Origin: Agrococcus baldri
GTDB taxonomy: Bacteria > Actinomycetota > Actinomycetes > Actinomycetales > Microbacteriaceae
NCBI GenBank assembly: GCA_900114805.1
Contig: FOZN01000002.1
Coordinates: 248,001-312,000, forward strand
Reading direction: 5' to 3'
DNA: 64,000 nucleotides
The notes below the pieces were generated by a model that did no database searches, was not told the origin of the DNA, and saw nothing but the letters and a program-made list of their open reading frames with translations. Below are positions 54,100 through 64,000 of the stretch, piece after piece. Within the stretch, counting starts at the first letter, position 1. Each line of letters opens with the position of its first letter. The translations under genes were made by a program, and so were the position numbers.

Positions 54100-55458
54100 G
54101 TGCCCAGCATGCGAGCGACCAGCGACCGGCCGTCCGTTCCCGCGATCAAGCGGCTCCTGCGCGCGGATGACCTGGCAGCGGTCTCCGAGCAGGTCGAGGG
54201 TCTGCGGCCGCGACAGGCGATCTCGCTGCTCGAGCGGCTGCCGCAGCGCGAGCGGGCGCTGGTGTTCCGCATGCTGCCGAAGCCGCTCGCGATCGACGTG
54301 TTCGACGGTCTCGACAATCCCTTGCAGGCAGACCTCGTGCATGCACTGCAGGGCGAGGAGGTCGCGGATGTCTTCGCCCGCCTCGACCCCGAGGATCGCG
54401 TGGGGCTGCTGGACGAGCTGCCGGCGGTCGTCGCGAGCAGGCTCGTGCGCGCGTTGCCCGAGCAGGAGCGCACCCGCACGTCGGCCGTGCTCGGCTACCC
54501 GCCGCGCTCGATCGGACGACGCATGAGCGCGCAGATCATCACGGTGCGCCCCGACCACACGGCCGAGGAGGCGCTCGAGCGCATGCGGCGCAACCTCGAC
54601 AGCGCCGAGACGGTCTACACGCTGCTCGTCACCGACGACGAGCGCCGGCTGGTCGGCGCGCTCCGCCTGCGCGATCTGCTGGCCGCTGATCCCGCCGAGC
54701 GTGTGGCGGGCATGCTGCATTCCACGGAGGCGGTCGAGGTCGGCGAATCGGCGGAGCTCGCCGCCCGCCGCTGCGCCGACCACCGGCTGCTCGCGCTGCC
54801 GATCGTCGATGCCGAGGGCCGCGCCGTCGGCATCCTGAGCGTCGATGATGCGCTTGCCATCCTGGAGGAGGCGGAGAGCGAGGACGCTGCGCGCTCGGGC
54901 GGCTCCGAGCCGCTGCGGCGGCCCTACCTGTCGACGCCGGTGCGCAGGCTCGTCACCTCACGCGTCGTGTGGCTGTTCGTGCTGGCGATCGGCGCGAGCC
55001 TGACCGTGCAGGTGCTCGAGCGCTTCGAGGACACCATCGCGCAGATGGTGGTGCTGTCGGTCTTCATCCCGCTGCTGATCGGCACCGGCGGCAACACCGG
55101 CAACCAGGCGGCGACCACCGTCACACGCGCACTGGCGCTCGGCGACGTGACGCCGCGCGACATCCTCGCGGTGCTCGCGCGCGAGGCGCGCACCGGCGTC
55201 AGCCTCGGCATCATCATCGGCGCGGCCGGCTTCGGGGTCGCCGCGCTCGTCTACGGCGTGCCGATCGGCCTGGTCGTCGGCCTCACCCTGCTGTGCATCT
55301 GCTCGCTCGCGGCATCGATCGGCGGCATCATGCCGCTCATCGCGAAGCGCATCCGGGTCGACCCCGCCGTCTTCTCGAACCCGTTCATCACGACGTTCGT
55401 CGATGCGGCCGGGCTGATCGTCTACTTCCTGATCGCGCGAGCGGTGCTCGGGCTCTGA
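54100..55458 (+). CDS. mgtE: Magnesium transporter MgtE
   Basis: A 452-residue channel. The MgtE N domain is VPAIKRLLRADDLAAVSEQVEGLRPRQAISLLERL, DPEDRVGLLDELP; two CBS domains follow (residues ~135-260: ITVRPDHTAEEALERMRRN, LVGALRLRDLLAADP; AVGILSVDDAL), and then five membrane segments ending in the pore (PLLIGTGGNTGNQAATTVTRALALGDVT, IGGIMPLIAKRIRVDPAVFSNPFITTFVDAAG). GTG at 54100 with GGAGG six bases ahead. The 243-base gap upstream shows no recognisable magnesium riboswitch. Confidence 0.93.
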   Translation: MPSMRATSDRPSVPAIKRLLRADDLAAVSEQVEGLRPRQAISLLERLPQRERALVFRMLPKPLAIDVFDGLDNPLQADLVHALQGEEVADVFARLDPEDRVGLLDELPAVVASRLVRALPEQERTRTSAVLGYPPRSIGRRMSAQIITVRPDHTAEEALERMRRNLDSAETVYTLLVTDDERRLVGALRLRDLLAADPAERVAGMLHSTEAVEVGESAELAARRCADHRLLALPIVDAEGRAVGILSVDDALAILEEAESEDAARSGGSEPLRRPYLSTPVRRLVTSRVVWLFVLAIGASLTVQVLERFEDTIAQMVVLSVFIPLLIGTGGNTGNQAATTVTRALALGDVTPRDILAVLAREARTGVSLGIIIGAAGFGVAALVYGVPIGLVVGLTLLCICSLAASIGGIMPLIAKRIRVDPAVFSNPFITTFVDAAGLIVYFLIARAVLGL

Positions 55459-55471
55459 CGCCCGGCACGGA

Positions 55472-55477
55472 TACGCT
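55472..55477 (+). promoter_or_regulatory. Putative -10 box for leaderless NERD helicase gene
   Basis: TACGCT is six bases before the ATG at 55484; no Shine-Dalgarno sequence is visible. Confidence 0.45.
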
Positions 55478-55483
55478 CCGAGC

Positions 55484-57259
55484 ATGGCGACGATGATCCC
55501 CGGCCTGCTGCGCGCGGGCGCCCCGCCGGGCGAGCGCGCCGTCTTCGACGCCCTGCGCGACCACCCCGGCACCGGCGGCTGGCTCGTCTGGCACGGCCTG
55601 CCCATCCGTCACCATGAGACGCAGATCGAGGGCGAGGCCGACTTCGTGCTGCTCGTGCCGGGCGAGGGGATGCTCGTGGTCGAGGTGAAGTCGCACGACC
55701 GGGTCGAGGTCGGTGACGACGGCCTCTGGCGGCTCGGCAACCAGGCGCCGACGCCCCGCTCCCCCTACGACCAGGTGTGGGACAACACACGCAGCATCAG
55801 GCAATGGATCGAGCGGAGGGCGTACGTCGCGCCCTACCCGATCTGGCAGGCGGTGTGGTTCCCGAACCGCGGCGGCGAGCTGGTCGCCCAGCTCGAGGCG
55901 CGCATCGACGTGCCCGCGAACGAGACGCTCACGCGGGCCGACCTCGACGCATCCCGCATGGTGACGAGCATCATCGGCGTGCTGCGCCACGGCCGCAGCG
56001 AGATCGAGCGGCGCGTGCCCGCCTTCGGCGCCGACCGCCCCGACGCGCAGGATGTCGCCGAGGCGCAGCAGGTGCTGGTGCCGAGCATCTCGTTCCACCG
56101 CACGATGGCCGAGCGGCGCGAGGAGCGCCAGCGCAGCCTGCGGGAGGCGACCGAGCGGCAGGAGCAGGCGCTGCAGTACTTCGCCGGCAACCCGCGGCTG
56201 ATCGTGGAGGGCCCGGCCGGCACCGGCAAGACCAACGTGGCGGTGCGCGCGGCGCTGCTGGCGGCGAACCGCGACGAGCGGGTGCTGCTGACCTGCTTCA
56301 ACATGCGGCTCGAGGCCGAGCTGCGGCACCGGCTGCGCACCCGCGACGACATCACGGTCGCCCGCGTGCACCAGCTGATGCTCGCCTACTCGGGTCTCAC
56401 GCCGCCCGCCGGCGCCGACGACGCCTGGTGGAACGGCACGCTGCCGGCGGCGACGCTCGCCGTCACGCGCGCGCCTGGCTTCGCGCCGCCGTTCACGGCG
56501 CTGATGGCCGACGAGGCGCAGGATCTGGCGCGCGAGTCGACCCTCGACGTGCTTGACAGCCTGCTCGTTGGCGGCCTCGCCGGCTCGCGGGCGGTGCTCG
56601 CGGGCGACTTCACGCGGCAGGACATCTACCGGCCGCTGTCTGCCCTGCCGCTGGTCAGCGACACCGCGAACCCGCCCGCGCCTCCCGACCCGGCGAACTC
56701 GCGCCTCGAGGCCATCGCCCGGCGCGTCATCCCCGCCGCAACCATGTCGCTCAGCAACAACGTGCGCCAGTCGCCGCAGCTGGCCGAGCTCATCGAGCGC
56801 ATGCTGCACACCGAGTTCTACCTCGGCTACGACCGCGGCGTCGACGAGGACGAGCCCGACGAGCCGCCGCTGACCATCCACCGCTACCGCGACGAGGCCG
56901 AGCAGCAGGCGGCTCTGCAGCAGACGCTGCTGGCGCTCTGGGACGACGGCTGGGATCCGCCCGAGATCCTCATCCTCTCCCCGCGCCGGGCATCGGCGGC
57001 GAGCCGCGCGAAGGGTGCGGTGGCGGATGCGCTGGCGCACCACGACGGGGATGCCAACGGCACGCCGTGGGGCACGGTGCACGCCTTCAAAGGGCTCGAG
57101 GCCTCGGTGGTGGTGCTCACCGACGTCGACGGCACGACGCCGCAGTGGGAGGACCTGCTCTACATCGGCGCCACCCGCGCGACCGAGCGCCTGGTGGTGC
57201 TGACGACACTGGACGAGATCGCCGATCGGGCGCCGCTGCCGGGGCGAAGCGAGTGGTGA
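55484..57259 (+). CDS. NERD-UvrD/Rep-type helicase
   Basis: A 591-residue protein. The N-terminal NERD nuclease-related domain (about 15-130) has EADFVLLVPGEGMLVVEVKSHD with the acid/acid-x-Lys pattern of restriction-like nucleases. A superfamily 1 helicase core follows: Walker A VEGPAGTGKTNVAVRAA (~240), Walker B LMADEAQDLARES (~345), RPLS...NNVRQSPQL, THAFKG-like VHAFKGLEASVVVLTD and YIGATRATERLVVL. Full 1A-2A core but short insert domains. It is likely a DNA repair or defence helicase. Promoter -10 box directly upstream. Converges with the aldehyde dehydrogenase gene. Confidence 0.88.
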   Translation: MATMIPGLLRAGAPPGERAVFDALRDHPGTGGWLVWHGLPIRHHETQIEGEADFVLLVPGEGMLVVEVKSHDRVEVGDDGLWRLGNQAPTPRSPYDQVWDNTRSIRQWIERRAYVAPYPIWQAVWFPNRGGELVAQLEARIDVPANETLTRADLDASRMVTSIIGVLRHGRSEIERRVPAFGADRPDAQDVAEAQQVLVPSISFHRTMAERREERQRSLREATERQEQALQYFAGNPRLIVEGPAGTGKTNVAVRAALLAANRDERVLLTCFNMRLEAELRHRLRTRDDITVARVHQLMLAYSGLTPPAGADDAWWNGTLPAATLAVTRAPGFAPPFTALMADEAQDLARESTLDVLDSLLVGGLAGSRAVLAGDFTRQDIYRPLSALPLVSDTANPPAPPDPANSRLEAIARRVIPAATMSLSNNVRQSPQLAELIERMLHTEFYLGYDRGVDEDEPDEPPLTIHRYRDEAEQQAALQQTLLALWDDGWDPPEILILSPRRASAASRAKGAVADALAHHDGDANGTPWGTVHAFKGLEASVVVLTDVDGTTPQWEDLLYIGATRATERLVVLTTLDEIADRAPLPGRSEW

Positions 57260-57265
57260 GGACTC

Positions 57266-58774
57266 CTAACCGAGCCGGGAGACGATGACGTTCTTCGGCT
57301 CGCTCAGCTCAAGCACCGCGCTCGCGACGCCCTCGCGCCCGATCCCCGATCGCTTCGAGCCGCCGAAGGGCATCGAGTCGATGCGGAAGTCGCTGGTCTC
57401 GTTGATCAGCACGGTGCCGACGTGCAGCCGGTCGGCGGCGTGCATGGCGGTCTGGAGCGAGGCGGTGAAGACGCCCGCCTGCAGCCCGTACTGCGTGTCG
57501 TCGACGCGGGCGAGGGCGTCGTCGAGGTCGGCGAACGGCACGATCGAGACGACCGGGCCGAATACCTCCTCGTGCAGCACCTTCGCCGACGCCGGCACCT
57601 CCAGCAGCACGGTCGGCTCCAGGAACGGCCCGCGGCGCACCCCGCCGGTCGCGACGCGCGCGCCGTCGGCGACGGCCGCATCCACCCATTCCTCCACCCG
57701 CCGCGCCTCCTGCTCGGAGATCAGCGGCCCGACGTCGGTCGCCGCGTCGTGCTTCGAGCCGGTGACGAGCTTGGACGTGGCGTCGACGACCAGCTGCACG
57801 AGCTGCTCGTAGCGGCTCTCGTGCACGTACACGCGCTGCACCGACAGGCAGTTCTGGCCGGCGACGCCGAACGCGCCGTCGACGATGCCGGCCGCGGCCG
57901 CCTCGACATCGGCGTCGTCGCAGACCACCACGGCGTTGTTGCCGCCGAGCTCCATCAGGATCTTCCGCGCACCTGCCGATCGTGCGATCACCTCGCCCGT
58001 CGCCGGACCGCCCGTGAACGAGACGGCGGCGACGCGCGGGTCGCTCACGAGCGCCGTGCCGGCCTCGCGATCGGAGACGAGCACGGCCATCCGCCCGCTC
58101 GGCATGCCGGCGCGCAGCAGGATCTCGAGCAGCGCGAGCGCCGACAGCGGGGTCGCGCGGGACGGCTTCAGCACGACGGCGTTGCCGGCGATGAGCGCGG
58201 GGCCGACCTTGTGCGCAACCAGGTTCATCGGGTCGTTGAAGGGGGTGATCGCCGCGATCACCCCGAGCGGGGTGCGGCGGTTCCAGCCCAGCCGGCCGCG
58301 GCCGCGCGGCGTGTCGGCGAGCGCCAGCGTCTCGCCCTCGAGCAGCTGCGCCGAGCCTGCCGCCAGCCGGATGGTCTCGGCGGTGCGGGCGGCCTCACCG
58401 GTCGCCTCGGCGATGGTCTTCGAGCCCTCGGCCGAGATGATGCGCGCGAGCCTGCTCGACTCGGCGCGGATCAGCGCGACCGCGCGCTCGAGCGTCTCCC
58501 GCCGCTCCCACAGCTCCCACGCGTCGTCCCGCAGGCTGCGCTCGACACCGTCGAGCGCGCGGTCCATGTCGGCGGTGTCGCCGAGGTGGACGTGGGCGAT
58601 CAGGGTGTCGTCCTCCGGGTCGGTGACGGGCAGCGAGAGGTCGGCGGTGATCCACTCGCAGTCCACGTAGCCGCCGCCGGGGATGCCCAGGGTGCTGAGG
58701 TCGAGCTCGCGATCGGCGAGGTCGACTCCAGCGATATCGACTCCGGCGATGTCGAGAGTGTCGTTCTGGTTCAC
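57266..58774 (-). CDS. Aldehyde dehydrogenase-family protein
   Basis: A 502-residue NAD(P)-dependent aldehyde dehydrogenase. The Asn motif AITPFNDPMNLVAHKVGPAL and cofactor KPSRATPLSAL are visible; the catalytic Glu is in LMELGGNNAVVV and the catalytic Cys in FGVAGQNCLSVQRVYV; MPFGGSKRSGIGREG near the end. PFNDPMN is the form seen in phosphono-, sulfo- and lactaldehyde dehydrogenase clades. The unusual N-terminus repeats DIAGVDIAGVDLAD. GTG at 58774 with GGAGGAGG six bases ahead. It ends the aminotransferase operon and probably oxidises the aldehyde made by the aminotransferase. Confidence 0.9.
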   Translation of the reverse strand: MNQNDTLDIAGVDIAGVDLADRELDLSTLGIPGGGYVDCEWITADLSLPVTDPEDDTLIAHVHLGDTADMDRALDGVERSLRDDAWELWERRETLERAVALIRAESSRLARIISAEGSKTIAEATGEAARTAETIRLAAGSAQLLEGETLALADTPRGRGRLGWNRRTPLGVIAAITPFNDPMNLVAHKVGPALIAGNAVVLKPSRATPLSALALLEILLRAGMPSGRMAVLVSDREAGTALVSDPRVAAVSFTGGPATGEVIARSAGARKILMELGGNNAVVVCDDADVEAAAAGIVDGAFGVAGQNCLSVQRVYVHESRYEQLVQLVVDATSKLVTGSKHDAATDVGPLISEQEARRVEEWVDAAVADGARVATGGVRRGPFLEPTVLLEVPASAKVLHEEVFGPVVSIVPFADLDDALARVDDTQYGLQAGVFTASLQTAMHAADRLHVGTVLINETSDFRIDSMPFGGSKRSGIGREGVASAVLELSEPKNVIVSRLG

Positions 58775-58840
58775 GGTGTCCTCCTCCAGCTCAAGCACGG
58801 CGGCGCTGCCGCGCGTCCTGCTCCTACCGCTCGGCGAGTC

Positions 58841-59968
<1,128 letters not shown>

Positions 59969-59994
59969 CGGCTCGCCGCTCCTCGTGGTCGCGC

Positions 59995-61293
59995 TCAACG
60001 GCCGGCCTCCTCGGTGATCGCCTGCTCGATAGCTGCGACGTAGTCGACCACCTCGCGGTCGCTGACGATGAACGGCGGGCTCAGCTGCAGCGTGTTGCCC
60101 CGCAGGCAGCGGGCGATGAAGCCGAGCTCGACAGCGCGGTCGGCGACCCGGGCGTTGTCGAGCCGGTCGTCGAGGCTGATGCCGCCCAGGAAGCCGGCGA
60201 CACGCACGTCGACGACGGCCTCGCTGCGCTGCTGCAGGGCGTCGAGCTCGGTGCGCAGCACCTGCTCGAGCTCGCGCACGCGCGGCACGAGCCGCTCACG
60301 CTCGATGATGTCGAGGTTGGCGATGGCGACCGCCGCCGCGGTGGCGTGGCCGGCGTAGGTGGCGCCGTGGCGGAAGACCGGCGTCGTGGTGTCGTCGACG
60401 TAGAACGGCTCCCACAGGCGGGGCGCGACGAGCACGCCGCCGAGCGGTGCATAGCCCGAGGTGACGCCCTTGGCGAAGGTGACCATGTCGGGCTCGAGCC
60501 CGTAGCGCTGCGAGGCGAACCATTCGCCGGTGCGGCCGAATCCGGTGATCACCTCGTCGATCACCAGCAGGATGTCGTGCTCGGTGCAGAGCCGCTGCAG
60601 GCCCTCGAGGTAGCCGGGCTCGGGCGGGTTGACTCCGCCGGTGCCCTGGATGGCCTCGGTGAAAATCGCGGCGATGTTCTCGGGGCCGATCGAGCGGATC
60701 GTCGCCTCGACCGCGGCGATGTCGTCGTGCGAGACGAGCGCGGTCTCGGGCACGAGCGAGTCGGTGCCGAGCCCCTCGCGGTTGAAGTCGAGGCCGGCGA
60801 TCGACGTGCCGTAGGCGTGCAGGCCGTGGTAGCTGTGCTCGCGGCTGAGGATGATCTGCTTCGTGCTGCGCCCCTCGCGCTGCCAGTGGCGGCGGGCGAG
60901 CTTGCAGGCGACGTCGATGGCGTCGGAGCCACCGGAGTTGAGGATGGCCTTCGCGCGCTCGATGGGCGAGATGGCGGCGAGGCGCTCGCCCAGCTCGATC
61001 GCCCGGTCATTGGCGTAGCGCTGGAACACGTGGTAGGTCTCGAGCTTCAGCATCTGGTCGTAGGCGGCCTGCGCGATCTCGGGGTGCGAATGGCCGACGT
61101 TGGCGTGCCACAGGCCTGCGGTGCCGTCGAAGAGGCGCTGGCCCTCGGCGGTGAAGATGTAGGACCCCTCGCCGCGCTCGATGACGAGCTGGCGGCCGAG
61201 GACGGCAGGCATCTGCGCCTGTGCCGACCAGAGGGCCGGGCCGTCGACGACGGTGCCCTGGCGGGTGTCGATGGTGGAATCGGTGAGCGTCAT
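59995..61293 (-). CDS. Class III omega-amino acid:pyruvate aminotransferase
   Basis: A 432-residue PLP enzyme. Lys of the Schiff base is in VTFAKGVTSGYAPLGG; DEVITGFGRTGEWFA holds the PLP-ring Asp; NSGGSDAIDVACKLARRHW, REHSYHGLHAYGTSIAG and TEAIQGTGGVNPPEPGYLEGL fit the beta-alanine/taurine/putrescine-pyruvate type rather than glutamate-using ones. ATG at 61293 with AAGGAG seven bases ahead. First gene of the operon aminotransferase-ald-aldehyde dehydrogenase, behind a LysR gene on the same strand. Exact donor amine unknown. Confidence 0.9.
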   Translation of the reverse strand: MTLTDSTIDTRQGTVVDGPALWSAQAQMPAVLGRQLVIERGEGSYIFTAEGQRLFDGTAGLWHANVGHSHPEIAQAAYDQMLKLETYHVFQRYANDRAIELGERLAAISPIERAKAILNSGGSDAIDVACKLARRHWQREGRSTKQIILSREHSYHGLHAYGTSIAGLDFNREGLGTDSLVPETALVSHDDIAAVEATIRSIGPENIAAIFTEAIQGTGGVNPPEPGYLEGLQRLCTEHDILLVIDEVITGFGRTGEWFASQRYGLEPDMVTFAKGVTSGYAPLGGVLVAPRLWEPFYVDDTTTPVFRHGATYAGHATAAAVAIANLDIIERERLVPRVRELEQVLRTELDALQQRSEAVVDVRVAGFLGGISLDDRLDNARVADRAVELGFIARCLRGNTLQLSPPFIVSDREVVDYVAAIEQAITEEAGR

Positions 61294-61394
61294 CGCTACT
61301 CCTTGCTCGCAGTGCGGCCCGCGCGGTGCGTGCGGCCTGCTCGCCACGCTACGAGAACGGATGCGTTAGGTACAGCGACGCTTACTGACGACGT

Positions 61395-62297
61395 TCAGTC
61401 AGTGTTGCTTACGTACTTCGCAAGCGCCGACGCGACCGCTGTGCGGACGGCCAGGAACGCCGGATGCTCGGCCGCGCCGGTGCGGGTGAGCAGCAGGATG
61501 CGGCGGCCGGGCTCGGTCGGCAGCAGCGGGCTGGCCTGCACGCGGCTGCGCGCCTCGCGCACGACCAGGTCCGGCAGGAAGGCGGCCGCGAGGCCGGCCT
61601 CGACCATCCGCAGGTGGAAGAGCATGTCGGAGGACTCGTAGACCACGCGCGGCTCGATGCCGGCCTCGCGGCACACGCGCATCGCCCACTGGGTCGAGGG
61701 CGCATCCGGCGGCTCCATCACCCACGGCACATCGCTGAGCTCCTCCACCGAGCCAGCCGCGTGGAACTCGGGCAGGTAGCCGCGCACCGGGTCGCGACCG
61801 ATCTCGGCCGCGTCGATGACGCCTGCAGGTGCGAGCTGGGTGCCCGAGAAGGTGTCGACGACCACCGCATCCACCCGCCTTCCCACCAGCTGCAGCACGG
61901 CCTCCTGGGGGTCGAGGCGACGCAGCCGCAGCTCGAGCCCGGGCTGCTCGTGCATGAGGGTGCGCAGCGCCGCGGGCATGACCAGCCGCGCGATGGAGGA
62001 GTAGACGGCGACCGTCACGATGCCGCGCGGCTGGTGGTGCGAGGCTGCGAGCTCGGTCTCGGCGTGCTCCATGGCGGCCAGCACCGCCTCGGTGTTGCGC
62101 ACGAGCTCGAGGCCGACGGGTGTGAGCTTCGCCGTACGGCCGACCTTCTCGAGCAGGGCGGTGCCGGTCTCGCGCTCGAGCAGCGCGAGCTGCTGCGAGA
62201 TCGCCGAGTGCGTGTAGGCGAGCTCTCGGGCGGCAGCGGTGATGCTGCCGTGCATCGCGACCGCCCGCAGCATCACGAGGCGGTTGAGATCCAGCAC
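61395..62297 (-). CDS. LysR-family transcriptional regulator
   Basis: A 300-residue LysR regulator. HTH: LNRLVMLRAVAMHGSITAAARELAYTHSAISQQLALLERETGTALLEKVGRTAKLTPVG. The co-inducer domain follows to the end. It lies 101 bases upstream of the aminotransferase operon on the same strand and is the obvious regulator of it. A short dyad ACTGA/TCAGT (61384-61399) overlaps its stop codon. ATG at 62297. Confidence 0.9.
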   Translation of the reverse strand: MLDLNRLVMLRAVAMHGSITAAARELAYTHSAISQQLALLERETGTALLEKVGRTAKLTPVGLELVRNTEAVLAAMEHAETELAASHHQPRGIVTVAVYSSIARLVMPAALRTLMHEQPGLELRLRRLDPQEAVLQLVGRRVDAVVVDTFSGTQLAPAGVIDAAEIGRDPVRGYLPEFHAAGSVEELSDVPWVMEPPDAPSTQWAMRVCREAGIEPRVVYESSDMLFHLRMVEAGLAAAFLPDLVVREARSRVQASPLLPTEPGRRILLLTRTGAAEHPAFLAVRTAVASALAKYVSNTD

Positions 62298-62318
62298 AGC
62301 CGAAGCCTACGCGGGCCG

Positions 62319-63244
62319 TCACGAGCCGTCCTGCTCGCCTGCCTGCTCCAGCCCATCGAGCGCGTGCGCGATGCGATCGGCGTCGGGCAGCGCCGCCCGC
62401 TCCTCAGCGGGGAGCGCCTCATAGGTGTACGACGACACCGCGAGCGCGCCGTTGGTGGCGCTCAGTGAGTAGCGCACGACGACTCGTTCTTGTCGGAGCA
62501 CAGCAGGATGCCCACGGTCGGCGCGTGCTGTGACCGCTTGATGAGGTCGTCGACAACGGCGACGTAGAAGCCGAGCTGCCCGGTGTACTCGGGCTTGAAC
62601 TTGCCGGCCTTCAGCTCGAAGACGACGTAGCGCAGCTGCTCGGTGTGGCCTGCTCGAGATCGCGCTCGGCCGCCTCCTTGCCGAGCCCGAGGAAGTCGAA
62701 GACATACGGGTCCTTCGCGATCGCCTGAGCCAGCCGGGCATCGCGCTCTTCGAGCTTCCCGTCGAAGCTGCTCGGTGCCGCGCCCTCGCGCTCCCGAAGC
62801 TGCCCCATGATGTTGTGCTCGAGGAGCGCGCGCGACCATCCTTCTTGCGCTGCTCGGGTTGCGTACCAATCTCGGTCCTTCCGAGACTCCAGCTTGTCCA
62901 GAAGCACCGTGACATGGCGCGACGGCAATTGTGCAACGGGCTGGTGCACAATTGTAGAATCCTCACTCCATGCCTCGGCAAAGCTGCGCATGTACATGAG
63001 ATTGCGTCGCGACAGCCCCGTCATCTCCGGAAACTCCCGCCGAAGATCGCGTGCCAGGCGCTCCACGACTTTGCTGCCCAGCCCGCCTGCCGCTGCTGTT
63101 CGAGGATCGTCTTGCCGATGCGCCAGTACAGCGCGATCAGCTCGGTGTTCACGGTTCGCTGCGCTCTCAGGTGCGCACCGCGCACCTGTTGCTTCAGCGT
63201 CGCCAGATCTCGTCGTAGTGCTCGGGAAGCTCGATCTCGCTCAT
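62319..63244 (-). pseudogene. DUF1016 (YhcG-like) PD-(D/E)XK nuclease gene, broken
   Basis: Pieces of one protein lie in different frames. The order is MSEIELPEHYDEIW (start 63244), VNTELIALYWRIGKTILEQQ, RLARDLRREFPEMTGLSRRNLMYMRSFAEAW ... DFLGLGKEAAERDLEQ, LRYVVFELKAGKFKPEYTGQLGFYVAVVDDL (nuclease motif E-x-K), and VVRYSLSATNG to LEQAGEQDGS. Frameshifts are inferred near 63195-63210, 63070, 62645 and 62480. About 40 residues with the nuclease Asp motif (usually FIDLLFYH) are missing at the third junction. The family includes restriction-like and DNA-processing enzymes. It is not functional here. Confidence 0.85.
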
Positions 63245-63320
63245 GCCGGCGAAGGTAGGTCGCACAGCCGACATCGGCGTCGGGTTCTCCACAGCACGCC
63301 TCGCAGGCGGCGAGCGGGGG

Positions 63321-64000
63321 TCATGCCAGCAGGTGCATCACCCACGTGAAGAGGAGGATCACGAGCGCGAAGGCGGGCATGATGAGCGCGGCGACGCGGC
63401 GACCGGGACCGCGGGACGGCGGCTGCTCACCCGGTGCGAGCACGCTGTCATCCGCGGTGAACTCGCTCCACGAGAGGGCGGTCGAGACGGCGAGCAGCAG
63501 CAGACCCGCGCCGCCGAGCAGCAGCGGCGGCAGCTCGACCACCACCGTCGGCAGGGCGAGGATGATCGCGATCGCGGCGGCGAGGAAGAGCACGGTGCCG
63601 ACGGCCCCGACCCAGGCGCGACGCACCAGGACGCGCAGCGCGCGGTCGGCAGCCAGCGCGAACCCGAGCAGCAGCGCCAGGGCGAGCGCCGCGACGGCCA
63701 ACTGGCCTGCGGTGATGGAGGCGGTGGTGTCCTCGAGCCAAGCGGTGAGTGCGGCTGGCAGCGTGAACATGCCCAGCAGGCCGACCACGGCCGCGATGAT
63801 CGAGCGCGCCGTGACCGGGACTGCGCGGCCGGGTTCGTCGCGCGCCAGCTGCCGCGCGTAGGCGATCGCGTCGCCGAAGGCCTCCCCCACCGCTTCGCCG
63901 GAGTCGCGCACGTGCGCCTCGACCGTGACGAGCGCGTCGCCGATGCGGTGCCCGGGCACGTCGAGCATCCGCAGCTCGAGGATGAACTCGTTCGCCCAGT
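63321..64000 (-). CDS. HAAS-domain membrane protein, partial
   Basis: The frame is open to the window edge at 64000; the start lies beyond. The visible part starts WANEFILELRMLDVPGHRIGDALVTVEAHVRDSGEAVGEAFGDAIAYARQL, matching the HAAS/DUF1700-like helical domain that commonly pairs with PadR regulators. Then five or six membrane segments (e.g. ARSIIAAVVGLLGMFTLPAALTAWL, VAALALALLLGFALAADRAL, VGTVLFLAAAIAIILALPT, LLLGGAGLLLLAVSTALSW, ALIMPAFALVILLFTWVMHLL). Role unknown; a PadR gene would be expected upstream, outside the window. Confidence 0.72.
   Translation of the reverse strand, partial: WANEFILELRMLDVPGHRIGDALVTVEAHVRDSGEAVGEAFGDAIAYARQLARDEPGRAVPVTARSIIAAVVGLLGMFTLPAALTAWLEDTTASITAGQLAVAALALALLLGFALAADRALRVLVRRAWVGAVGTVLFLAAAIAIILALPTVVVELPPLLLGGAGLLLLAVSTALSWSEFTADDSVLAPGEQPPSRGPGRRVAALIMPAFALVILLFTWVMHLLA

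Overview
The window is chromosomal DNA from a very GC-rich actinobacterium, most likely Microbacteriaceae. The pointers are the strong GC bias at third codon positions, frequent GTG/TTG starts, genes that begin right after a TAnnnT -10 box (leaderless transcripts), a mycothiol-type DinB-fold protein, two deazaflavin (F420)-type oxidoreductases, the lhr-nei2 pair known from mycobacteria, and class C sortase pilus loci. No tRNA, rRNA, CRISPR array, transposase or integrase was found.

Layout. 1-6185: end of argG, then lhr and nei2, overlapping by one base (DNA repair). 6220-9505: a TetR regulator facing a two-gene unit, a nucleotide-binding-site-less ABC-like protein and a YhgE/Pip-type membrane protein. 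9570-22459: an RNA methyltransferase and two copies of a tip protein - major pilin - class C sortase operon (all minus strand), separated by a plus-strand HAD phosphatase. Each operon has a perfect hairpin between the pilin and sortase genes. 22695-30962: mostly housekeeping and membrane genes (flavoprotein, AEC transporter, pyrE, xthA, DUF6421). 31038-33667: two tandem GT-B glycosyltransferase paralogues. 33777-38234: small oxidoreductases, a CDF cation transporter and a half-size solute-binding lipoprotein. 38288-44157: a DUF3516 helicase, a zinc-ribbon/SDR fusion, LapA and a hydrolase.

44234-48023 is the most unusual stretch. An M18 aminopeptidase gene is followed by an AT-richer two-gene cassette, a relic of an AlkD-like gene and a second copy of the last ~350 bp of the aminopeptidase gene. 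This is the footprint of an insertion by recombination within the aminopeptidase gene. One cassette protein looks like two HIRAN-like modules; its partner is unrecognised.

48033-53856: a MerR regulator with two near-identical MerR-type promoters (19-bp spacers with a dyad) in front of a DUF4260 gene and a small-efflux/GPP34 pair; then an SDR, nhaA and the intact alkD-like gene. 54100-57259: mgtE and a NERD-helicase. 57266-62297: an aminotransferase - alanine dehydrogenase - aldehyde dehydrogenase operon with a LysR regulator, a complete pyruvate-coupled amine oxidation route. 62319-63244: a DUF1016 (YhcG-like) nuclease gene broken by several frameshifts. The window ends inside a HAAS-type membrane protein gene.
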